A stretch of DNA of 64,000 nt from Lumbricus terrestris (Eukaryota; Annelida; Clitellata; Crassiclitellata; Lumbricidae), in NCBI GenBank assembly GCA_949752735.1, contig OX457037.1:558001-622000 (forward strand), read 5' to 3'. The notes beneath the pieces were generated by a model. It searched no databases. It was not told the origin of the DNA and was given only the letters and a program-made list of their open reading frames with translations. Positions within the stretch are counted from its first letter, which is position 1, and every line of letters starts with the position of its first letter. A program made the position numbers and the translations under genes. Below are positions 56,197 through 64,000 of the stretch, in pieces.

Positions 56197-56790
56197 ATGG
56201 ATAACGAAAAATCTGGAATCCCGAAAATCGCCGAAATCGATGGAAGCGCCCAGGTTTACCGACTTTCGAAATTCACTGAAATTCAAGAAGAAATCGACCG
56301 GGAACGCGAAAAAAGAGAGACTCTAGGTAAAAAGTACCACAAAGGCGTTAGAATAATTAGCGTGATAAACAACGTTTTAGCGGTGGCGTCGATGGGACTC
56401 ACCGCGGCGGGAATCGCTGTTATATCTACAATAATTGCGACTCCCATCGTTGTAGGGACTGGAGGAGCGGCATTAGTAGTTGGGGCGCTATGTGTGATAG
56501 GCAATCAAGTTGGTAAAAAACTCGCTTTAAGACTGGAGAAACACGAAAAGATCAAAACGTTAGCGGAAGCAAAACTCAATACGATTAGCGATCTCGTTTC
56601 GAAAGCTCTAGAAGACGATAATATTTCGGACGAGGAATATTCTGTAATTTTGACCGAACGCGCAAAATTTAATGATATGAAAGAAGAAGTCAGAAGTAAA
56701 ATCAAAGCCGATATCGATGAAGCTGGAAATAGAGAAGCTGAAGCTGAGTCGTTCCAGAACGTGTTTAGAAAATCGTCGACAAAGGATTAA
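56197..56790 (+). CDS. Predicted membrane protein with two helices and coiled-coil arms
   Basis: A complete 197-codon frame. Residues 25-50 are strongly charged (EIQEEIDREREKRETLGKKY). Two hydrophobic segments follow at about 54-78 (VINNVLAVASMGLTAAGIAV onwards) and 84-105 (IVVGTGGAALVVGALCVIGN). The rest is helical and charged, with the phrase NISDEEYSVIL. I know this as a protein repeatedly found beside DUF8207 genes in Polinton-type elements, but no function is established. It may be a virion membrane or host-membrane protein. No disruption is seen. Confidence 0.65.
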   Translation: MDNEKSGIPKIAEIDGSAQVYRLSKFTEIQEEIDREREKRETLGKKYHKGVRIISVINNVLAVASMGLTAAGIAVISTIIATPIVVGTGGAALVVGALCVIGNQVGKKLALRLEKHEKIKTLAEAKLNTISDLVSKALEDDNISDEEYSVILTERAKFNDMKEEVRSKIKADIDEAGNREAEAESFQNVFRKSSTKD

Positions 56791-56940
56791 ACATAGAACG
56801 TGAAACGTAAAACGTAGAACATAGAACGTGAAACGCAGAACGTAGAACGTGTGAAAATCACGTTCGTTGTCGCGTCTCATTTCAATGTTTTAACGAGTGT
56901 TCCAAAAACGCGTTAAAACATTATACTGCCTATTTTAAAA

Positions 56941-57833
56941 ATGTCGTTTCTACAAATAACCGATCCATCAAAACGTGAGTTTCTGAAGACGAAGAAAAAT
57001 ATTCAACGAGATTATTTATCCGAGAAACTAGGCGATATAGGATTGCAGCGAGAATTAGTAAAGTTGTACAAGCCGATCGTGGACTCACAATCAACGATAT
57101 CGAAAGAACAAAACGCTTTGTTATCAACTATTAAGGAAAACTCAGCAGCCACGTCTAACGCTCTAAAAGCGCTTCCTACGTCGTTAAAAGCCATACAGCT
57201 TCCACAATATCCCTCGATAGAGGCTACGAGGATCCCCTAGAAGACGTTAGAATGTTAGAATTTGGAGATCTGGCAACGAAATACTTGTCCCAATACGCTT
57301 CTAATAAAAAGTATACCGATACGACGTTCGGTCTAAATTCTAAAGACGAGAAATTTTATATCGGAGACACTCGCGTTTTGTTCCAGAACGACGATATAAC
57401 GGTCGGAGAGAAGACTTACACCGGTACCCCGGGACTTTGGGAGCTACTGACGATGGTTAAACCGAACGATTCGATTTACGACGGCAACGATCTGACTGAT
57501 TACGCCGATATTCTAGACGCGACGAATGCTATGAGACAACCTAAAAATCCGAGTAAACCTAAATCGTCTAGAAGCGAAAAGTACAGAAAAATCATTAAGC
57601 CGATATGGAAAATGAAGTCTGGTAAACAAGCGCTGAAGATGGGTAGAAGAGTCGTAGTTATTCCGCAAGATCCGAATGCTTTAGTAGAAACGTTACATCT
57701 ACATGTACGACTCGCTAGCTACGGTGCGGGTAATACGGGAGTAAGAAACGAGATCGTTGGTATATGCGATAAATTATTACGACAAAATGTTATCGATAAA
57801 GAACAGTATAAAAACTTAATGTTGCAATTATAA
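56941..57833 (+). pseudogene. DUF8207-like protein with coiled-coil N-terminus, one frameshift
   Basis: The first frame (56941-57240) is a helical, charged region with KNIQRDYLSEKLGDIGLQRE, ending QYPSIEATRIP. The second frame (57252-57833) carries TTFGLNSKDEKFYIGDTRVL, YTGTPGLWELLTMVKPND and YADILDATNAM. These are the core phrases of a family I recall as DUF8207, common in Polinton-type loci; the name was not checked. The two frames clearly belong to one gene of about 295 codons separated by an indel near 57236. After the core come KSSRSEKYRKIIKPIWKMKS and a basic stretch that could bind nucleic acid. Function unknown. Confidence 0.65.
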
Positions 57834-57837
57834 AAAA

Positions 57838-58311
57838 ATGCTTGTCGTCACAAATAGAAGATTTACGACAAAATACGTTATGGGTGGGGCTGGAATAATC
57901 GATACCATTACAGGAGTTTTCAAGAAGCTCTTCACTTCGGATGTCGGTAAACGAGTCACATCGTCCGCCCTTAGCGCAGGCAAAGACGCCGCGAGAGAGT
58001 TGGATAAAAAGGCGCTAGACGTTGAAAAGAATACCGCCGTAGAGGTTGGTAAGCGATTGGTGGATAAAGCTGCTGCAAAACTCTTAGCATCGCCGGTTCT
58101 AGCGCCACGTGTGGTTGAAAAACTGCCAGCGCTTACGCAATCGAGTGCTGCTATCACAGCACGACTAATCGATAACGGCGCGGGAGCTAATGCAGGAACT
58201 GATATTAAAAAGATACTCGCCGGTTATGGACTTAAAAAGCCTTCTTCTAACGCCGTGTCCATTCGAGATTTCGCGCGTAGTCTCAACAAAAAAAAAATGG
58301 AGCGGTATTGA
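57838..58311 (+). CDS. Minor capsid/pVI-like protein
   Basis: A complete 157-codon frame starting 5 bases after the preceding stop (only AAAAA between). An alternative in-frame ATG at residue 15 begins GGAGIIDTITGVFKKLFTSD, an amphipathic segment like the membrane-lytic helix of adenovirus pVI. The sequence before it, VMGG-A, resembles the VEGG-F of the protein at 55128. Residues 40-90 are a lysine-rich amphipathic helix (DAARELDKKALDVEKN). The C-terminus is basic. Likely an internal particle protein that lies under the capsid; this is inference from composition and position. Confidence 0.6.
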   Translation: MLVVTNRRFTTKYVMGGAGIIDTITGVFKKLFTSDVGKRVTSSALSAGKDAARELDKKALDVEKNTAVEVGKRLVDKAAAKLLASPVLAPRVVEKLPALTQSSAAITARLIDNGAGANAGTDIKKILAGYGLKKPSSNAVSIRDFARSLNKKKMERY

Positions 58312-58369
58312 AACTCGTGTGAGTTTAAATAAAATAATCTTTAGTAATTAAGTCGAATATTCTAAACAT

Positions 58370-58855
58370 TACGGTACCCTCAAGAGTCGACGAAGGTATC
58401 GAAAAATTCGAATGGCACGAATACATGAATACGAACCAGCAGCGAGAACGAATCTTAACTCGGCTGGTGAGATTCGCATAAATATCGAAATCCAGGATCT
58501 ATTTTGCCATTCCACCGAATCTTACTTGTTTTTCGAAGGTAGGTAGGTTAAAAGAGATGGAACGGCGTACGCTAATGCTGACGCGGTAGCAATAACCAAC
58601 AACGGGCTCTTGCATCTTTTCAGTTAGTTCGCTTATTCCCTATCGAATCAAGATATCGAAACGGTATTTCACCCGGGACAAGCAACGACGATGCTGGGTA
58701 TGCTGAAATATCCAGACCACTTCGCCAAAGCGCAAGGTCTTAACCAATTATGGTGCAAAGATGCAGCAACCGCGGTTATAGCGGATAACGCAGGTTTTGC
58801 TACTCGTCAAGCGTATCTTATTCAAAAACCAATGGCTAAGGGAATTCAGAGGAAC
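58370..58855 (+). pseudogene. Major-capsid-like protein, N-terminal fragment only
   Basis: Pieces in the plus strand: ARTNLNSAGEIRINIEIQDL, ESYLFFEG, DGTAYANADAVAITNNGLLH, then NQDIETVFHPGQATTMLGML and AGFATRQAYLIQKPMAKG. I recognise these as the N-terminal domain of the double jelly-roll major capsid protein of Polinton-type elements in marine invertebrates. An 8-base insertion-like disruption at about 58425, a TAG at about 58548 and another at about 58627 break the frame. After about residue 180 the similarity ends abruptly near 58855, where convergent fibre 1 also ends. Two thirds of the capsid gene are missing, presumably deleted. Confidence 0.72.
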
Positions 58856-59691
58856 ATACCCTCATACCGAACTGATCGCCGGCTACTAAAGACACGGAGG
58901 CGGTTGGTAATACAAGCGATATTCTGTCGCCGCTCACGGATTTAAGAAGTTCGTTGTTATTTAACCCGTCTATAGTATACATAACCCTTACTATATTTAT
59001 AATCAAACCACCACTCCGCGGGTTTCCTATCAAGAAAGTTGCGAATCCGCTAAGTCTATATACCCCTGTACGGGAATAGTTATTAACCCGCCAGCGGCCG
59101 TATACGCCGAATCCGTATTTATAGCGACGGTCGTTAATTGGTTATGCAATACATCTCTGCCTGAGGCGTCACCAACTAAGCTTCCCGGCGTTGTCGACTC
59201 TCTTAACGCGCAAATAGCCGATCCAGTTGTTGGTCTCCAATTCGAGGATAATGCTGGCGCCTTTGTTATAACCCCAGCCATTCCTTCAAACCTATATATA
59301 TAATACCGCTCGTCATATTTCTCACTAGACTGCCCGGATATACCCTCATACCCAAAACGTAATCTCTAGTAGCGATATCCTCAACGCGCTGATCGACGTA
59401 TTTCTTGTTAGCTAAATAGTTGTCGCCGTTTGGACCGGTGCTATTAGTGAATTTATCGGTGACTAGAGCAGTAGCTCGTGCAAAACTAATGGCTTCGTCG
59501 CCTTTACCCGCTGAAGGGTAATCGGTTGGTAAACCTACGAGAAAATGGCCTCTCATATTTATATCTCCAGCAACGTCATTGTTTCCATCTAGCCTTAGAA
59601 AAGTACTGTTTACATGTGTTAGCGTAACGCCTCCAGCAATTACTCTTTGCGTAGACCCAGAATCGGTATGTCCAAATTTATCGACTGGCAT
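58856..59691 (-). pseudogene. Fibre-like protein 1, frameshifted and C-terminally truncated
   Basis: It starts at 59691 with MPVDKFGHTDSGSTQRVIAG, nearly identical to the start of fibre 2. A shaft-like region follows with INMRGHFLVGLPTDYPSAGK and NKKYVDQRVEDIATRDYV. KKYVD and similar phrases are typical of phage-like fibre shafts. After frame changes near 59281 and 59033 the rest is beta-rich (GLITIPVQGYIDLADSQ, VSLVAGDQFGMRV) and unlike the head of fibre 2. It ends at the deletion junction near 58855. Inferred role: receptor attachment, with a shared base that docks on the vertex and a distinct head. Confidence 0.65.
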
Positions 59692-59740
59692 TGATTTTAA
59701 TAAGATTGATTATTTATTATTTATTATTAGTGTTTTATCG

Positions 59741-60815
59741 CTAAGGTGGTAAAAATGCCGCTGAAAAGTCTCTACCTATTATGTTTGTAGCGATGGACGA
59801 ATAAACGAATATCTCGAGGTAATCGTTATCGGTTACAAAAACTATGCTACTACCAGTTGAATTGTTATACGAACCCCCCGTACCCCCTCCGCCCGCAATT
59901 TGCATGTACGACACTCCATTTTTTATACAGGAAGACATTACCATGAGCGGTATTACTATTGTCACAGAATTCTATGTACGCCGAAACGATATAGCATCCG
60001 GCTTTACCGGGAGTGAAACGAGTCAGGTTCGTACTTGTGACACCATCGGTTTTGTATCTTACTCTATCGAAAGAAACTCTTGTGTGAGTTTTAGCGTTTA
60101 TGGCGTGACGATTTAAAGTGTAAAAGCTAACCGCGGGTCCGACTGCAGCCATATCAACATATTTTTTGGTCGCTGCATCGCCGTCACCGTTGGGATCGCG
60201 TAGGCCTGTAATGTGGGCCCCATGCATAAAGATGGGCTTAAACACATTTATTTTAGACGGAAGAGTGCCATCCATTGACTTAACCATCTCTAAGGCGGTT
60301 TCATTATTTATTCTAAAACGAAATCCATCCGTCGATTGTGATGTAATTGATTGGTTTAATCGACCTTCTATTTTATTCGCTGTATTTCCTAAAAATATAT
60401 TAAAATCCATATTTCCGTCCAAATCCTTACATCCCATCGCCCGAGTAAGATCCCTGCCGGTGCTTAGGAATAGGTCTCCAGCCATGGGATCACCAGTTTT
60501 AGACACGTTCGAAGCAGTTCGTTCATCGACGTATTTCTTATTCGTCGAATGATTATCGTTGGACGGTGACTCATCGTGATTCGTTATGAAATCTATGGCT
60601 TGTCTCCAACTTAGAGCCTCATCTATTCCTGCTTCTGAAGTATTAGTTGTAGGTAACCCTTTAATGCAGTGACCACTCATATTTAGATTTCCAGTCGCCG
60701 GGTTTGCTCCATCCAATCGAAGGAAACTAGCATTTACTTGACTAAGAGTAACACCTCCAGCCATTACTCTTTGTGTTGTTCCAGCATCGGTGTGACCGAA
60801 TTTATCGACAGGCAT
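59741..60815 (-). pseudogene. Fibre-like protein 2 with C1q/TNF-like head, one frameshift
   Basis: It starts at 60815 (MPVDKFGHTDAGTTQRVMAG). The shaft has LRLDGANPATGNLNMSGHCI, NKKYVDERTASNVSKTGDPM, GAHITGLRDPNGDGDAATKK and YVDMAAVGPAVSFYTL. The head reads FTPGKAGCYIVSAYIEFCDN and, after a frame change near 59960, KNGVSYMQIAGGGGTGGSYN, DYLEIFVYSSIATNIIG and FSAAFLPP. The order of strands ending in a DYLEI-VY step resembles trimeric C1q/TNF jelly-rolls, a fold used in fibre knobs. About 355 residues. The protease gene upstream runs into it without a stop. Confidence 0.7.
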
Positions 60816-61256
60816 TTTATATATAATAATTTTTAATACAATAACTTCTTGGAAATTAATTCCATCGTCCACCATCTTCATTACATATAGATACAAATGA
60901 CCGCAAAACACTTCATTACCCCGCTGTATTCGTTCGCTGTTATAAAACACTGGACTCTGTAAATACTTTAACAGTTTCGAAGGGGGAGGGAGGCCGTAAC
61001 TATCGAAATATAACTTTTCGTTACGTTTCTTTATCCACCCAACCCAATGCGTTCCGTTCCCTTTAGAGTCGTCTAGGTTAAGGATTCCACATTCGTTCGT
61101 TCTAGGCTTCTTCGGCAATTCGTCTCGCACGAAAACGCCTCTAAAGTTTTTTATATTTAGTTTCTTCACAGCATTGATCAGCTGTACGTTGGTTAGAGGA
61201 ATATTAGGTAGTACTACGCCCTCGACATTTATGTCTTTGTAGATCTTAGAACTCAA
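60816..61256 (-). CDS. Adenain-like cysteine protease, fused in frame to fibre 2
   Basis: Visible motifs: NECGILNLDDSKGNGTHWVG with His70, LYFDSYGLPPP with Asp85 and GNEVFCGHLYLYVMKMV with Cys118. This is the His-Asp-Cys arrangement of the adenain/Ulp1 clan. Such proteases mature capsid and core proteins at small-residue (often GG) sites. The open frame does not stop at the usual end (about residue 137) but reads through AT-rich spacer (VLKIIIYK) into the fibre 2 ATG, giving a 463-codon fusion. Loss of a stop codon is the simplest explanation. The first codon in the frame is TTG rather than ATG, so the start may also be mutated. All three catalytic residues are intact. Confidence 0.82.
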
Positions 61257-61277
61257 TTTAATATTCTACTAATAATT

Positions 61278-63835
61278 CTATTGACGAAGCGAGTAGTGTC
61301 CGTATGCTAATGTATGTTTACCATCTTCCATTATCACTCGTTTATCGTCGTCGGCGGACAGTGCTACTTTATTTACTTCTTCGGTGTAAATGTCGTGATG
61401 ATACGATCGAATAACGTTCATCGGTCTCAACTGTTCTCTTTTCGTAAACACGCATTCTTTATAATCGTCGTGGGTTATGGTTTTCTTAACGACGTTCTTC
61501 TTCAAGCCTTTCCATTTCTTATAGTCTTCACCAGACATTCTGTACGAGTACAACTTCGATCGCAAACCGACAAACTCTTCGATCTGTTTACCTGTCTTTG
61601 AACATACCGATCACTTTCTTATTCACCCCGGTTTCGATCCTGGATGGATGATCTTTCGGGTACTCGCTTATGTCGAATAGGCTTCGAACATCGTCGGCGA
61701 TATCGTCGTAAAAGTAGTCGGTCTTTATTTCGTACGCCAAAGAATCCGTATCGGTGAATAATAGCTTAGCCCTATCTCCGTACTTGGTCTTGATGTAATT
61801 ATAGTGGAAATCGTACATTAAAGTCTTCCTCGAGTCAAATATACACATTGCTAGATATATCGGCTTGTTATAGAACAACTTGATCTTTTTCATGTGAACG
61901 GCGATTAGATTTTCGTCGAAAATAGTTTGACCGTCGTAATTAGGTTTAGCCGCGAGCTTCATTGCTTCCTCCTCGTTGCACACCAATCGTACATCAACTC
62001 GATACTCGATACATTCTATGGTCTTGCCGAGGACGCTATTGTTCATCAGCTTGAAAAAGTCTTTCTCGAAATCGTTAGTAGCTCTCGTTCTCAATTCCGT
62101 ATTCAGGCCGTTATACTTTTTCAGCCAAGCGCTTTCTTCGAATAATATCCCTCGATGTATTTTAACGATTTTCAATCCGAGACTTTCGTACAACTTTAAA
62201 TTACCTTAATGAACTACATACTTCTTTTTATCGTTTACGTTTGGAATTAGTTTCGTTACGACCGATCCTGCGGGTTTTATACCCTTAGGAGCTAGAGGAT
62301 AATCGTTATGTAGGTCGTGTAATTCCTTAGGAAATTCTAAATCGACTTCTAACACACACCCCACCCCATCTCGTTCGGGAACGCTTCTTGAATCGTTCAA
62401 TTCGTTATCAGTCATCCATTTAAACCTATGAGTTGGCAGAGCTTTGCTCATCGCCCATCCGTACAAGTTGTTCGCGTCTAAGTAAGGAATGAATACCGAA
62501 GGATGGCTGCGATCGAAAGCTTCTCCCATGTACTCGTTGTTCGCTTTCGCGTATCGATTCGAAATCGTGCTGACTCCTCCTCTTATTCCTTGCTTGATCA
62601 TCAGTAACATATCGTAGTCGCTCAACAACTCTAACTCAACACCGGTCAACTTTAACGCCACGTCCCAAGCTAGTCCAGGTGAAGCATAATACCACGCGGG
62701 ATCGAGCCTATAATGTTCGATGCACACGTCCCTAAGGTTTTCGAAAACATCGGCTAATAATAGAACATCTGAAACGTTATACAAGTTGTGATAATCTCTT
62801 AAAGTTTTACAACGAAATGTTTTCGATACAGCTTTAGCGTGCTCGTAATCTTCATCGCTGATCTTGGAATCGTTTAGTTTAGAATAGAAGTTATGCTTCG
62901 GAGGTAATTTGGTTTCGTTTAATCTTTCAACGCCGTCGACGTAATCGTATGGGTAAACGCCCTTTTTGAGTAAAAGATCTAACTTCTTACCTTTAAAAAA
63001 TCGCCTAAATTCTTACACTGATCTTTACGAAGGTTCTTCGATAACGCGTCGAGACTCGAGGGCATGAATCTAAAACTGTCGATAAAGCGTAATTCGCGCT
63101 TGACGGTAATCTCTTTTCCCTCTTTAACAAACTTACCGACTACAATCTCTCGACTAAACGATATATACTTTTCTTCGTTATTAGGAATACAGTTAATTTT
63201 CTCACAATTCTCACCTCGCAATTTCTTAACGAATAGATGACTATCGTATCCGTATAGATTGTGGAATACTACAGGGAAAAACTTGGGGACTTTATAGTTT
63301 ACATGACAGCTGTTATGAGCGGCGCCCCTGAATTCACCGCTTAAATGACAATGATTTCTAACTCGATCTTTACCCAACTCTCCTCCGCAGATATGACAGT
63401 TAGTAGCTTCATAGAAACATTTCTTCTCAGTTTTGCCGAATATCATATTCTTGGGGAATTTAAAATCGTTATATATTTGTTTTATATTTTCTACAACAAA
63501 ATCTACGAATATCTGGGTGACATCGTCGTCTTCGTTTTCAGCCGCAAACATCACCGCATCTTGGGAATAAACGTTGTCGTCGAAGCATTTTATGTGATAA
63601 CAAAACGAGCTGGGCGTATGTTTTTGGTACTTATTGGTGTAAGACGTGCCAGGATCGGTTTGCAAGTATTGATCTGTTTAATGAAAGATTCGAAATCCGC
63701 ACAGACGATAAAAGGTACTCTCATCGATCTGTTGTAATTTTTAAAACTTAACATAGTTCCAGGTTCAGGCAATTCAATTCGTTGAGCGTCCTACTGCGAA
63801 CAGTACTCGCTGTGTTTATTAAGCGAGTCTATCGA
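61278..63835 (-). pseudogene. Protein-primed family B DNA polymerase, at least four breaks
   Basis: On the minus strand from the right: HSEYCS, a TAG stop near 63797, AQRIELPEPGTMLSFKNYNR and PFIVCADFESF (exonuclease I). Then a Cys/His region, CHICGGELGKDRVRNHCHLS; FHNLYGYDSHLF (exonuclease II); and YNVSDVLLLADVFENLRDV (exonuclease III). FIPYLDANNLYGWAMSKALP is polymerase motif A, KLMNNSVLGKT motif B and LLFTDTDSLAYEI motif C with the catalytic DTD. The C-terminus ends near 61281. All polymerase and proofreading motifs are readable, but the frame changes near 63650, 62980, 62200 and 61590. The N-terminal part expected in this family is missing where a LINE begins at about 63836. It would have replicated the element from a terminal protein. 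Confidence 0.9.
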
Positions 63836-64000
63836 TCTGTTATCTGTTATCCCTATACACAAGAAAAAGGATAAATTAGAATGCTCAAATTACAGAGGCA
63901 TAAGCTTGCTCTGCCACACCAGTAAAGTTTTCTCCACAATAATGCTACAGAGAATTAAGATAAGGACAGAAGAGATCTTATCAGAAGCCCAGGCAGGATT
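63836..64000 (+). pseudogene. 5' edge of a truncated LINE running off the window
   Basis: The plus-strand translation VIPIHKKKDKLECSNYRGIS, then LLCHTSKV and EILSEAQAGF is the start of a LINE RT (motif 1 region), and it continues past the end. It lacks everything upstream, so it is 5'-truncated. It abuts the polymerase gene, which suggests insertion into it. The target duplication and the rest of the polymerase should lie beyond the window. Confidence 0.8.

Larger units (their letters stand above)
50888..63835. mobile_element. Decayed Polinton/Maverick (endogenous virus-like DNA element)
   Basis: The gene set is that of Polintons: retrovirus-type integrase, A32-type packaging ATPase, adenain-like protease, capsid genes and protein-primed DNA polymerase B. 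It adds a phospholipase A2-like protein, adenovirus minor-core-like proteins and two fibre-like proteins. The left block (integrase, PLA2) reads on the minus strand, the middle block (53463-58855) on the plus strand, and the right block (fibres, protease, polymerase) on the minus strand. Most genes carry frameshifts or stops. A LINE splits the integrase, a deletion near 58855 removed the ends of two convergent genes, and another LINE covers the polymerase N-terminus at the window edge. Termini are not visible. This copy cannot be functional. Confidence 0.9.

Noticed and set aside
50888..63835. Terminal inverted repeats of the Polinton inside the window
   Set aside because: Comparing both edges by eye gave no inverted match. 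The right edge is covered by a LINE and the true end lies outside.

Overview
The window is eukaryotic nuclear DNA dominated by transposable elements. Nothing bacterial is present: there are no operons with ribosome-binding sites, most reading frames are short or broken, and one gene is spliced. Non-LTR retrotransposons, hAT, mariner-like and Mutator-like elements, a Gmr1-type LTR element, a Polinton/Maverick and short interspersed tails ending in tatatagcgc fit a marine invertebrate, most likely a deuterostome such as an echinoderm. That placement is inference. The 8-mer TAGGCCTA occurs at about 21 loci, where about one is expected.

Layout. From 0 to 25 kb there is a mosaic of DNA elements: a hAT-type MITE (0.9-1.7 kb), a broken LINE (4.3-5.2 kb), a perfect 81-bp fold-back (6.6 kb), a Mutator-like element with a 69-bp minisatellite (10.1-11.1 kb), a hAT element holding a nested mariner (12.6-15.1 kb), LINE remnants (17, 20 and 23 kb), an inverted-repeat element built from 4+4 minisatellite units (21-22.9 kb) and an element with a telomere-like core (24.6-25.1 kb). 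From 26 to 28.6 kb a TA-flanked element contains an 840-bp ACAT array.

From 28.9 to 37.3 kb a 5'-truncated LINE is interrupted by a young, apparently intact LTR retrotransposon. Its 1663-residue gag-pol has integrase BEFORE reverse transcriptase, the Gmr1 order. Its LTRs differ by one CT unit and it sits in a CTAT target duplication.

From 38 to 46 kb there are inverted-repeat and C/G-rich satellite-like elements and a LINE. From 46.2 to 47.8 kb (minus strand) is the only convincing host gene: a two-exon secreted protein with two immunoglobulin-like domains. Another LINE follows.

From about 50.9 kb to 63.8 kb lies a decayed Polinton/Maverick. It carries a retrovirus-type integrase (split by a LINE), a zinc-ribbon/phospholipase A2-like protein, a packaging ATPase, penton-like and major-capsid-like fragments, two adenovirus minor-core-like proteins, a dUTPase-fold-like protein, a two-helix membrane protein, a DUF8207-like protein, two fibre-like paralogues, an adenain-like protease and a protein-primed DNA polymerase B. 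Together these would encode integration, replication, particle assembly, maturation, packaging and attachment. Many frameshifts, stops and a deletion show that this copy is dead.
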